Shown: positions 1 through 10,226 of the stretch, piece after piece | Layout of the letters: each line of letters begins with the position of its first letter | Numbering within the stretch: position 1 is the first letter of the stretch | Assembly (NCBI GenBank): GCA_048213135.1 | Contig: PS015296.1 | Span: 1-64,000, forward strand | Source: Reclinomonas americana ATCC 50394 | Lineage: Eukaryota; Jakobida; Jakobea; Jakobida | Length of the DNA: 64,000 nt | Reading direction: 5' to 3' | The notes under the pieces: generated by a model | Seen by the model: the letters and a program-made list of their open reading frames with translations, nothing else | Databases searched by the model: none | What the model was told of the DNA's origin: nothing | Position numbers and translations under genes: made by a program

Positions 1-114
1 CCTACAGCAGCAGCATCGCCAACAACAGCAAAGCCCAGTAGTGGTCCAGCTGCCTCTGAGGAGGACGAGGAGGAGGATGTGGACGAAGACGATTTCGAGG
101 ACGACGACGATTGA
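1..114 (+). CDS. 3' end of a gene with a very acidic C-terminus
   Basis: The first frame is open from the window edge to a TGA at 112-114. It encodes an Ala/Thr/Ser/Pro-rich stretch followed by a run of Asp and Glu that ends in four Asp. Such tails occur on many chaperones, nucleolar and chromatin proteins, so the family cannot be named. Only the last 37 residues are present. The next gene, on the opposite strand, ends 46 bp downstream. Confidence 0.6.
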   Translation, partial: PTAAASPTTAKPSSGPAASEEDEEEDVDEDDFEDDDD

Positions 115-160
115 TATACATAGGTGTACACGCATGGAGGAGGAGTAATGCAGTTGTCTG

Positions 161-396
161 TCATCCTTGTTTTATTGGTCGCTTTTGTTGCTGGCGAGCG
201 GCATTATCCTCGCGACGACACTTTTTGTAGGCCTCGGCCACGTCCTCACAAAACTCCATGTTCTTGCGACTCTGCGAGAGATGCGCATGTGAGTGAGTGT
301 GGCAGAGGAGTGTGCGTGTGTGTGGAAGAGGCGCGCAACAGAGCACTTGATGTAGGCCTGATAGAGCTCCTCGCACGGATCCGGCCTTTGCTCCAT
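161..396 (-). CDS. Small twin-CX9C (CHCH) protein
   Basis: Two exons (340..396 and 161..271) give a 55-residue protein. The first exon contains C8-x9-C18 and the second C27-x9-C37, the exact twin-CX9C pattern of CHCH proteins. These fold as a disulphide-linked helical hairpin and are imported by the Mia40 pathway into the mitochondrial intermembrane space, where members act as copper chaperones, assembly factors or lipid-transfer partners. The tail is basic and Gln-rich. The intron starts GTTGCG and ends CGCAG. The protein is too short and diverged to assign to a named subfamily such as CMC, COX19 or Mdm35. The start is the only ATG that places the first CX9C helix near the N-terminus. Confidence 0.75.
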
Positions 397-554
397 GTTG
401 CAGTGAGAGAGTAAGCGGACTTTGCGCGGAATTTCCCGCGCTTATCACACAGTCACGCACGGAGGCGCACAGAGTGCCTCGCTCTCTGTCTCTCTCATGG
501 GCATTGAGCACAACTCGTGCTGCTACTTTTGCCACAAGCAGCCCAAGAGAGTTG

Positions 555-710
555 CGACTGAGGAGAAGGGGAGGAGAAGGGGAGGAGAAGGGAAGGAGAA
601 GGGGAGGAGAAGGGGAGGAGAAGGGGAGGAGAAGGAGGGAGACTGTGAGTGAGTGAGTGAGTGAGTGAGTGTGTGTGTGAGAGAGAGAGAGAGAGTGTGT
701 GTGTGTGTGT
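555..710. repeat. GGAGAAGGGGA-type minisatellite plus GAGT/GA/GT runs
   Basis: A purine-rich minisatellite of about 11-bp units (GGAGAAGGGGA with variants) passes into GAGT, GA and finally GT repeats that run into an assembly gap. It lies between the CHCH gene and the PHD-finger gene. Confidence 0.9.
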
Positions 711-909
711 NNNNNNNNNNNNNNNNNNNNNNNNNNNNNNNNNNNNNNNNNNNNNNNNNNNNNNNNNNNNNNNNNNNNNNNNNNNNNNNNNNNNNNNNNN
801 NNNNNNNNNNNNNNNNNNNNNNNNNNNNNNNNNNNNNNNNNNNNNNNNNNNNNNNNNNNNNNNNNNNNNNNNNNNNNNNNNNNNNNNNNNNNNNNNNNNN
901 NNNNNNNNN
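711..909. other. Assembly gap (N)
   Basis: 199 unknown bases. The first exon of the following PHD-finger gene is already open where sequence resumes, so its start codon is probably inside this gap. Confidence 0.95.
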
Positions 910-3900
910 CCGCGGCCAGTCGCAAGGTGACCGGAAGGCCACGTGGTCGCCCACGCAAGGATGCCCTGCAACCGAAACTGTTCCTGCCAGCACGATCACC
1001 CGGCTTGCGCTCGTCCACACGCGCCACCACACCCTCGGTGTCGGACCGCGAGCGTACCGTGTCGCCTGTGGGCGACGGTGGTGACCGCAGCGACGTGGGT
1101 GAGGGTGCTGGTCCCTCGGCCACCGTCAAGCCTCGTGAGCGGCGTGTCGATCCGACGGTGCTCATGGCAGTGTACACACCGGCCATGTTTCCGTCGGAGG
1201 ACTCGGCGCTGTGGAGGGCGCTGGTGGAGGAGGACGAGTCGTGGATGACTGTGTCGTCACAACGACAGTACGCGCTGCCGACGAACGGAAGTGGATCGGC
1301 GATGCTGGCGGCGCCGACAACGACCAACACCACCACAACCAGTGTTACCGCCAGTGCCGCAGTCACCCCGTCGCCAGTGCCGTCCGCAGTTGTGCAGGTG
1401 AGAGCAGGCACACAGGCATTGTGTCGTTTGCATCTTTTCGTGTGCTGACTTTTGATGTGCAGACGGATCGAAGTGCGGAAAGCAAAGCCGACCGCGGCGG
1501 CAGCGACGACGAGGATGAGGAGGTCGACCTGGGTCCGCTGATTGTGGATGTGCCATCGGTGCGCGAAGCCGACATGGTGCGCACGGGGGACGAGGGGTAT
1601 CCGGTGCCGGAGCAGAACATGGTGCCGCGAGAGGAGTTTGTGCTTCCACCATCGTACATTCACCACCATCGGCACTTTGATCGAGACATTGTGGAGCCGG
1701 CGTATTTGGCCGATGCGGACGATGTGCGCTTCTGCGAGGCATTCGAGAAGGAATCCACCGTCGCCCTCCCACTCGGTTCGGGTACCATGATTGCGGCACT
1801 CGAGGCGGTCACGGATCGCTTGGAGCGCCTGTTCCTCTACTTGGTGCGCACTGTACGCGACGACGACCATGGGTGTTGTCGACATGTTGTGTCTCACTCT
1901 TCCCCCCATTGCAGCTCAAGTTCGTGCTCCGACGTCCGGGAGTCATTCGGCAGTCGGCGCGGGCGTTGGATCAGGGTCGCTTGCTGGAGTGCGTGTTGTT
2001 TGACGTGGTGGAGGAGGCCACCGAGTATGGCTTTGGTCCGGGCGCGGTGGCCAACATTCCGCCCCCTCCGCCGCCCATTCGCTGCGATGTGTGCATGCAG
2101 ACGGATGAGGACGACGATGATCGGCTGATTACGTGTGCATCGTGTGGCGTGATTGTGCATCAGTCGTGCTACGGTGTCGCGGAGTTCCCCGATGAGGAGG
2201 AGGATCCGTGGGTGTGCAATCGGTGCTCGTCGGTGTCGCCCAATGATGTGGTGAGTGGTAAGAGGGGAAAAGGGGGAAGGGTGGAGAAGGGAGGGCGACG
2301 GGGAAAAGGAGGAAGAAGGGGAAGGGCGACGGGGAACGGGAAGGGAGAGTGAGGGGAGGGAGGAATGAGAGAGAAGGAATCTAGGGCAGGAGAGGGATAA
2401 GAGGGCAGGGAGAGGGAGAAGGAATGCGAGAGGATGAAGTGTGGTTCTGTGTGCGTGGATGTGTGTCTGAGGTACGTGATCGCCCCCACGCATTCCGTCC
2501 TTGTGTCCATCGATCAGGGAGAAGTAAGAAAGAAAATGAAAGAGAGAGAGAGAGAGAGAGATTGTGTGTGACTCTGTGTGACTCGCTTTCTACCTCTCGC
2601 TCTCTCTCTCTCTCTGTACGTGTGGGGTTCGTAATCGTCCCCGCTCACTCTGTCATCAGTGCTGCGTATTGTGCCTGGATTGATGAGGGAGGAAAGAAAC
2701 AAGAGAGAGAGGAATGAAGTGGGTGGTGTATTTGTGGTTCTCTCTCTCTCCTTCCCGCTCCCTCTGTGTGTGTGTGTGTGTGTCTGCCTCCCCCGCTCAC
2801 TATGTCTTAGCTGCGTGTTGCTCTGGAAGGAAAGGAGAAAAAGAAAGTGAGACGGACACAGAGGGAGGAAAGAAATACGGAAGGAGTACGAGAGAATTCA
2901 AGAGAATATTGTTCTGGGCGTGATTCTCTCTCATTTCCTCCCCCTCTCTCCCTTTCTCTCTCTGTGTGTGCCTGCACCCCCGCTCACTATATCTTAGCTT
3001 CGTGTGATCTGGAAGGAAAGGAGAAAAGAGAGTGAGACGGACACAGAGGGAGGAAAGAAATACGGAAGGTGGAGAGAGAAATTGTGCAAGAGAATGTTGA
3101 TGTGTGTGTGATTCTCTCTCTTGTTCTCTCTCTCTCTCTTGTGTCGTGAACGCCCCATTCGTTCCGTCAGTGTGTAGTTTTCGGATCGGTCAGAGAGGAA
3201 AGGAGGAACGATAAAGAAACGAAAACGGGAGGAAGGAGATATGGAAGCGTGGGGCAGAAGGAATGCGAGAGAATACAAGTGCTCTCTCTCTCTCTCCCTC
3301 TCCCTATTCGTCTCTCTCTCTCCACGCTCACTCCCGTCCTCAGCGCTGCGTCTTGTGCCCGGATCGATCGGGTGCGTTCAAGCCGACCGACACTGGCGAG
3401 TGGATGCACGTGCAGTGCAATCTGTGGATGCCCGGCTGCTATGTGCCCGAGGAGCGTGTGCCATGGATGCAGCCGTTGTGTGGCCTGGAGAACATTGTAA
3501 AGACGCGCTTTGAGCTGGTGCGTGGACGTGCATGCCACGTCGTCTGCCTGACTTGTTCTCACTCACTCTTTACCTCGCAGTCATGCATACTCTGCTCGCA
3601 CTCGATGGGTGCCGTGATTCAGTGTGCGGCGGCCTCGTGTACACGTGCATTCCACGTACGCTGTGCGCACTTGAATCCGCGCGACGCGCTGCTGGTGTTT
3701 GGTGATCCTTGTCGGGTGTACTGTCGCAATCATCGGCACTTGGCACCTGCACGCCGTGAAAATGGCGAGGAAGGACGAGTCAAGCATCGACGGCGGCGGG
3801 TGTGTGTGATTGTTTGTTTAGAGCATGCCTGCCACTGGCTTTTGCATCATTCTTTGACACTTTCATGGGCGGGTTCGGCGTGCGCAGAAGAGTTACAATA

Positions 3901-5159
3901 TGAAACCACCGCGAAGGAGACCGGCTGGTTCGCACGCGACGTCGGCCGGCGGCAGCGGCGCCGCATCTTCCTCGTCTTCGTCGCTGAAGAAGAGCAAGAA
4001 GGCACCGAAAGCGGCCAACAAGGAAACGCCTGGGTCGCCTTCGGCAGGCGCTGGCTCGTCGAGTGCGTTCGCTGGCGCGGCGGCTTCTTCTGCATCCGCC
4101 GGCGACGCGGATGCCGCCAAGGCCAGTGGCCAGGACAGTGACAGCAGCGACAACCCGTTCGAGGACGAGGATGGCGTGCTTCGTGTGGGACCCATGATTG
4201 GTCCGCTGGATGTGTGGCGTTCCGAAATTAACGCCCTCTTCCGTCAGTTTGCACATCGGTCGCCGGCCGAGCGACGCGATGTGCACTCGGCCGTGGTGAC
4301 AGCCGTGATGCGCAATGCCAACGCGCTGTTCGCCTCGTGCCGCGACGTGTTTCCGGAACCGAGCCATCCCACCTCGCAGGCGTTCATCCGCGCGGCCGGA
4401 CACCTGTGGGCGGCGAAGCACTCGTTCATGGCGCCGATTCACATGGAGGTGGTGGTGTCGCGCGTGTTGCACAGCGACCCCGACGAGTGGCAGCTGCCTG
4501 CACCTGTGCCCATTCAGGAGTTGTTCCCCCGTGACGCCGACCTGCGGTGGCGACGGCGCCACGGCGAGCCGTCGTTGGTGCTGATCAATCTCAGCGACAT
4601 GGAGTATGCGCGCGAGTTTGGTGAGGTCGCCCGCGGCATGGTCTCCTTCTTCACCCAGGACGACAAGATGTTGATGGCCCCCGGCGACGACGAGCGCCGC
4701 CGGCTGTTCGTCTCGGACGCCAAGCCACTCTCGCTGCTGCGCGACATTCGTGCCGCCGGACTGGCGCGAAAGCGGCCCTGCAATGCAACGGCCGTCACGT
4801 CGTCGGCCGGCAATTCGCGAGTGTGGCACCCGGTGCGTGCAGCGGCGGCCGCACTCGCCGCACGCTCGCACCTCTCGGAGCGCGAGTCCAACTTTATGAC
4901 CATGTTCAAGCTGTTCGGCGACTTCCAGCGATTGCGCGAGGTGGCCGAGCTGACCGTGGCGCGTGAACGCATCAAGCGGCAGCTGGTGGGTGCCCGCGAG
5001 CAGCAGTTTGAGGAGCTGGCGAGCCTGGCACGCACGCTGCCACCACCACCCACGCACCCTGCCGTCGCGACATTGTCGACTGCAGCCGCGAGTGTTGCGC
5101 ACTACGTCGGTGAGCGGAGCAGCCGAAAACGACCAGCGGCCATGGTTCTCGACGTGTAA
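910..5159 (+). CDS. BRPF/JADE-type PHD-zinc knuckle-PHD chromatin protein (5' end in gap)
   Basis: Exons: <910..1399, 1462..1843, 1915..2250, 3344..3517, 3581..3799 and 3888..5159. The N-terminal part carries an AT-hook (GRPRGRPRK). The second exon has an Enhancer-of-polycomb-like stretch (VPREEFVLPPSY and the following 30 residues). The third and fourth exons encode a C4HC3 PHD finger (CDVC, CASC, CNRC) and a zinc knuckle (CVLCP...WMHVQCN...PGCY); the fifth encodes a second, extended PHD finger (CILC...FHVRCA...YCRNH). This order defines the PZP module of BRPF, JADE and AF10 proteins, which bind the unmodified histone H3 tail and DNA and scaffold MYST acetyltransferases. No bromodomain or PWWP is recognisable in the 420-residue last exon, so JADE is closer than BRPF. 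The last exon is Ser/Ala-rich and then helical, ending in a basic stretch. Intron 3 is 1.09 kb, far longer than the others. Confidence 0.85.
2420..3343 (+). repeat. Degenerate tandem repeat inside intron 3 of the PHD gene
   Basis: Five or six diverged units of about 150 to 190 bp, each with a GA/CT run, a GGAGGAAAG block and a segment resembling the true acceptor at 3330-3375 (CCCGCTCACT...AG, then CTGCGT). Clear copies lie near 2636, 2787, 2980 and 3149. Confidence 0.75.
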
Positions 5160-5258
5160 CATTGCAATGAATAAGTCGCGCGTACGTAATACGTAGTTGT
5201 TGACGCCAGGCATTTCACTTGTGTACAAGGATGAACCACCACAACTGCTTTTCTCAAA

Positions 5259-5908
5259 CTACTGTGCGACCACATGCTCCGTGGGTAGTGGTGGAGGCGC
5301 TGCAGTCGTCTCCAGCAGTGAACTATCCGACCCGGGACCGCGGTGTCGACGACTGCCTCGCTGGTGAGCGTTGCCCTTCATGATCTGCAATGCCGAAGAC
5401 GATCATTGTCTCTTGAGTGACCGTGCGATCGACAAAAGAGAGAGTGGAAGAGGAAAAGGGGGTGGAAGGGAGGAGAGAGAGCGCAAAAGAGTGACATGAG
5501 TGTGAGAGACAACAGTGGAGGGGAGTTGTCCCGTGATCGCGCGCACAAAAACGACCACACTGAAGACGTGTCAGCCTCTCTCTCTCTCACACACACACTC
5601 ACTCTCCTCTCTCTCTCTCACTCTCCTCTCGCCACTCACACGCACCAGGTCAGTGAAGCTTGGCGGTCGCTCGTAATCTCTTTGTGGTCGCGATGGTGCC
5701 TGATCCATGCCGAGCAGGTCTCGAAAGAACTTGATCTTGTGCAGGTAGAGCTTCCACATGATCCACCAACCTGAGCGGGAAAGAGTGAGAGAGGAGAGGA
5801 GATTTACACAGCGCACTCTCTCTCTGTGTTACACTCACCCACAGTCAGCAGCACGCCCAGCAAGAGCAGTGCAGAGGAGGTGCTGATGAAGAGCTCGCCG
5901 AGACCCAT
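5259..5908 (-). CDS. SMIM13-like small integral membrane protein
   Basis: Exons 5839..5908, 5646..5770 and 5259..5384 join in frame to 106 residues. Residues about 8-30 form one hydrophobic membrane segment, followed directly by WWIMWKLYLHKIKFFRDLLG. That block matches the SMIM13 (UPF0766) signature of a membrane helix followed by W-x3-W-x2-[FY]L-x-K-[FI]KF-[LF]R[ED]L. The rest is a polar tail with a basic SRRHRG patch and a Pro-rich end, also as in animal SMIM13. Function is unknown across the family. All introns obey GT-AG. The gene ends 99 bp from the stop of the convergent PHD gene. Confidence 0.8.
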
Positions 5909-6090
5909 TGTGTCGCTCTCTCTCACCAACGATCAAGGCAGAGTGAGATAAGAGGGAAAGCGCGCGGTTTGTTGTGTCCTGCCACACTGATAAACATTTG
6001 ACTTCGCGCTCCTTTTTTTCAATAGTGTTCACTCTCTTGTGGCTTGCAGCGAGCGAGAGAGAGGAGCAGGGGGTGGGACATCGAGGTAGA

Positions 6091-6459
6091 NNNNNNNNNN
6101 NNNNNNNNNNNNNNNNNNNNNNNNNNNNNNNNNNNNNNNNNNNNNNNNNNNNNNNNNNNNNNNNNNNNNNNNNNNNNNNNNNNNNNNNNNNNNNNNNNNN
6201 NNNNNNNNNNNNNNNNNNNNNNNNNNNNNNNNNNNNNNNNNNNNNNNNNNNNNNNNNNNNNNNNNNNNNNNNNNNNNNNNNNNNNNNNNNNNNNNNNNNN
6301 NNNNNNNNNNNNNNNNNNNNNNNNNNNNNNNNNNNNNNNNNNNNNNNNNNNNNNNNNNNNNNNNNNNNNNNNNNNNNNNNNNNNNNNNNNNNNNNNNNNN
6401 NNNNNNNNNNNNNNNNNNNNNNNNNNNNNNNNNNNNNNNNNNNNNNNNNNNNNNNNNNN
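6091..6459. other. Assembly gap (N) in the SMIM13 upstream region
   Basis: 369 unknown bases about 180 bp upstream of the SMIM13 start. Nothing coding is visible between 5909 and 6490. Confidence 0.95.
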
Positions 6460-6489
6460 CGGGTGGAGAAAAGCAAAACAAAGTGAAAT

Positions 6490-7130
6490 AGCGAAGAGTG
6501 TATGAGATGCAGGTACAGCACAGCACACTGGGCGGTATGCAACATCCGTGTGGGTTGCGAGGAGTGGAGCAGTACTGAGGGAAGTCACGAGGTGACAGAG
6601 GGAAAGACTGGGAGAATGACAACACCCAGACTAGCAGCAGTGGCGGAAAGTTGTGTGGAGAGCGTTGTGTGGAGAAGAGCAACAACACAAAGAGATACGG
6701 AGAGTGTAAGAGATACAGCACACTGGGAGAAAGGCAACACCCGTGTTGGTTGCCAGGAGCGGAGCAGTATAGAGGGCGAGAAACACAAGAGGTGCAGAGG
6801 GAAAGACGACACAGGCAGGAAAACAACACCCGACAACCAGCAGTGTCAGAACTTGTGTGGAGAGGGTGGGAGTGGAGCAATTCAGACAGAAGCGCACGAA
6901 CGGGCTTAATGAGAGATGCAGGGAAAGAGGAAGGCAACACCCGACGACCAGCATGCCGGAGTTTGTATGGAGCGTGGGGTGGAGCAATACAGCGCGAATG
7001 GCACGAACGGGCAGTGTGAGAGATACAGGGAAAGACCACGGCTGCGAGAAAGACAACACCCCGACGACCAGAAGAAGTGGCGGAATTCGAAGAGGAGAGC
7101 GTGCACTGCCTGCAGTGTCACGTACGCGTG
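6490..7130. repeat. Degenerate tandem array, unit about 90-115 bp
   Basis: Six or so diverged copies share the blocks GAGAGATACAG, AGGCAACACCCG, CCAGCAG and GTGGAGCAATA. All frames are broken and no codon bias is visible. The array lies between the SMIM13 gene and the 3' end of the next minus-strand gene. Confidence 0.8.
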
Positions 7131-7257
7131 CGGAATGAAGGCGTCCCCCGGCGAGACAACTCCAAAGAGATGTGAAAGCACAACCGCCTTTCGGCACAAC
7201 ACACATTCACCAACACAAAAGACACGTCCTCCCCCCTCTCCCCACTCCTCCCCGCCC

Positions 7258-7964
7258 TCAAACCCGCTTCACACCTCGTTGCATCATGTGGCAGAACTCA
7301 TGCCCGTCCACCGTCAGCTTGACAGGCAAGTCACTCAAGCGGCCATCCACCGGCAAGTCGCCAATGCCCGGCACCGGTGCCCTCTTGCCGGCCTTGGCCG
7401 CCTCTTGCGGATTGGCTGCGCACACAGACAGAAGAGTCAGACAACTCTGCGCGAACAAAGGAATCTCGCGACAACTCTGCTCACCATCACGCGTGTTGGA
7501 GGCGCGGTTCGTGGTCAGCCGCAGTCTCTCCTCGGGGAACGCATACTCGCCCTAGCAATCATCACAACAAGAAAAGAGTTGTCATGACATGATCACGTCA
7601 GCAACACAAAAAAAAGCGGAGAAATACAACTGACCGAGAGTCCGCGCTTGAAAAAGGCCTTGACCTGCAAGTCGGTGAGCGCATTCTGCTCCGTGTAGTG
7701 CACATACTCGAGTGTGAGGGTGCCGTCGGGGTGCGAGATCTGGATGTCCTCGCGACCAATGGGCGAGGCGACGCCGACTTGGAGGTCTTCCTCGGCGCCG
7801 AGGGTGAGCCAGCGGTACATGATGGTGCAGACGGTGAAGTGGGCGGCGCGTGCGGGCAGTGGCGTGCGCTGGTGGCTCACTGCGTTGGTCGACGAGGAGC
7901 CATGGTGGCCGTTGGCGTGGTGGCCGTTGCTGGTGCTCTCGTGGGCGGTGGCGGCGCTGGACAT
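7258..7964 (-). CDS. Uncharacterised 182-residue protein
   Basis: Exons 7635..7964, 7491..7551 and 7258..7415 join in frame. The first 35 residues are polar and His/Ser/Asn-rich, with two NGHH motifs. A compact conserved-looking part follows, with TIMYRWLTLGAEEDLQV at about 48-64 and FKRGLS at about 105-110. Around residue 141 comes KRAPVPGIGDLPVDGRL. There is no signal peptide or membrane segment. I do not recognise the family. The third intron-exon junction only restores frame as TP|NPQEAA, which supports the model. Confidence 0.65.
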
Positions 7965-9253
7965 GGGTGAATGGGCGAAAGGGGGAAGGGATGGGGTTGG
8001 CGCACAAGGGGAGAGGGTGAGATGAAACGTTAACGAAATCGCAAGCAAATTCTGTATGACGTGGATCGGCGACGTCAACAGGCAAACACAGCTGTGCATG
8101 ATCGCCAAGAGAGCACCAGCAACTGAGACGTTACATGAACAAGATCGAGTGTGTGTGTGTGTGTTAATGATGGTGCCGACGCCGCTGTGGCCGTACGAAT
8201 GGCGTTTCTGCAACAGAAACCGAAACATCAAGGCAGTGGTGGTGGCAGCAGGTTTCCGTGTGTCGCTTCTGCCGTTGGAGCTTTGCAGTGATCGCGGCAA
8301 GTGCAACAGGCGCGCACAGTGATCCACACACACCAGCGTGGCACGCAAGGGATAGAGAGAGAGGGAAAAGAAGGGGAGAGAGGGGGGGAGGAACGGGAGA
8401 GGCGGGGGGAAGGCTGCGCGCGGGCGCAACAGCTGCTGTCTTGGTTGCCACGTGCAGCCGCCCAAGAGGGGGCAGGGAATCGTGCGTTTGTGCATGCAAG
8501 TCGAGAACTGCGATGTGGCTGCACATATGGTTGCAGTGATTGGTCCTTGGAGATCGACAAGCAGGAGCTCCGTTCGGATCCGGAGGGCAACTGTCGCGGG
8601 AGGCAGCCGGCCACGACGTTCTCTGCGGAGGGAAGGAACCAACCGACCATTGTTGCGCTGCGATCATCGATCATCGAAAACCGCGAACTTGTCACTCTGC
8701 GAGCCTCTCTTGATCCCTTTGTTGTATGTGTGTGACTCGCGACGTACAAAGCTGTTCGCTTGCCAGTGATACAAAAGAATCGACATGACCCTCGTTGTTA
8801 CTCCGCCGCCAGAATCTTTCACTCGCCTCCTCCCTCACACCGCCGTTCACCTGCGAGGACGCCACTCCCCTGGTGAGACTCCCTTACGTAAGCAGTGCGT
8901 TGGTGATCAAGTAGGGAATCGCGTCACAGCGAGTGCCAGCTGCACAGTTGACCACACTCGCCTGTTTGTCGAGTTGTCCGGGCGGGAACCATTTTTCCGA
9001 ATCACTCTCCTCCATTGTTTGCATCCGAATCGTTGTGGCGAGAGCGAGCATCCCACTGCTCAGTTGGGTACTCCTTCGTCTCACTCTTCCTCTCCCCTCC
9101 CCTCTCCTCCTCCCCTCCCCACCTCTCTCTTCGTGCCTCTCGCTCCTCAGCTATCACCATCCGTTTCTCTCTCTCTCACTCACTTCGCAATCTTTGCACA
9201 GACTTGAATCGAACACCACCAAAACAACAACAACAACAACCACCCTCGCCACC
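7965..9253. other. Divergent intergenic region, no gene recognised
   Basis: About 1.29 kb between two divergent start codons. It has a G/A-rich strand bias near 8345-8410 and CT-rich stretches near 9090-9180 just before the MAPEG gene. Open frames here are short, mutually inconsistent and rich in simple-sequence residues. It probably holds two promoters and 5' UTRs. Confidence 0.6.
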
Positions 9254-10004
9254 ATGTCTGTCATCGTCCAGGGAACCAATATGGCCGTGCAGGCCCTCTC
9301 CGTCTGCACCGTCACCCTCTACGTCAAGGTTTGTTGCGAAGAAAGATAGATCTAGAAGCTCAGATTCTGCAGTTTCCGAATCCTCTGACGCTACGATGCT
9401 TCCTTGTCTCTCTCTCTCTGTGCAGATGTTGGCCAGTGCCATGTACACCTCGGTGGCGCGCCGGCAGGAGGGTCGACCGCTTGCGCCTGAAGTCAGTCGT
9501 CTCCTGGTCAAAAATCTTGCTTTATTGCACTCCGTCACCCCTCATGCTCACCTTGGAGATCCTCGCACACGCACTTGCAGGATTTCCAACCAGAGCCTGC
9601 GGCCGCCCACAAGGAGGTGGCCATTCCAGGCGAAGGAAGAGTCGTCGGCGGCATCAGCAGCATCCTGTCTCGCGTCGATCGCGGCACCGCCATGCTTCGG
9701 TTCGCTCTGCCTGCCAACAATTGCGCTTCTTCCTCACACTGATTACCTTGTGCTGCCTGGCAGAGATGATGTGGAGAACATCCCCATCTTCCTCATTATC
9801 GCCTTACTTCTGGTGCTCACCAGAAACCTCAACGGGGCACGCCAGAACGCCTTTGTGGTGTACTTTGTCGTGTTCACCTTTGCACGACTGATGCACTCGC
9901 TCTTCTTTGTGCTGCGCATGCAGCCGCTCCGATACCTGATGTACGATCTCGGCGTGTTGACGACACTCGCCGCCAGCGTGCATCTCCTCATCGACGTCTT
10001 TTAA
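9254..10004 (+). CDS. MAPEG-family membrane enzyme, microsomal GST1-like
   Basis: Exons 9254..9328, 9426..9491, 9581..9699 and 9764..10004 give 166 residues, close to the usual 150 to 155 of MGST1. Four hydrophobic segments are present. The key block RDDVENIPIFLIIALLLVL matches the MAPEG motif (R-x-x-x-[DE]-[DN]-x-EN-[IV]-P-x-F), whose Arg, Asn and Glu contact glutathione. VVYFVVFTFARLMHSLFFVL and RYLMYDLG fit helices 3 and 4. Members are homotrimeric ER or outer mitochondrial membrane enzymes that conjugate glutathione to lipophilic or peroxidised substrates. The loop between helices 1 and 2 is somewhat longer than in animal MGST1. PTGES is an alternative, but the spacing favours MGST1. Confidence 0.85.
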
Positions 10005-10226
10005 TCGGCATGCGTTCCTTTCACACTCTTTCACTTCCCTCTTCCCTCTTTCTCTCTCGCGGTGTACACCGCGAATGTTGTTGTCGATCCGCCCGTCGAC
10101 AACGATAAGTGCGCGCGGTTATGAGAAGACAAAAAAAAACTCAGTGAACGATCCACGTTGTTTCAAACACTTGGTAATATCGTGCATTATTATAACAAGG
10201 ATGATGATCTGCCGAGTGGCACGCCA

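Noticed and set aside
3780-5228. 482-residue minus-strand frame opposite the PHD gene
   Set aside because: Arg/His-rich antisense of a GC-rich exon; the plus strand carries the recognisable protein.
6497-7206. Frames of 90 to 220 residues within the 6.5-7.1 kb array
   Set aside because: They follow the tandem units in all frames with no consistent coding phase; the region is non-coding repeat.
8164-9207. Several overlapping frames in the MAPEG upstream region
   Set aside because: They conflict on both strands, are dominated by Ser/Pro/Leu from CT repeats, and show no conserved motif.
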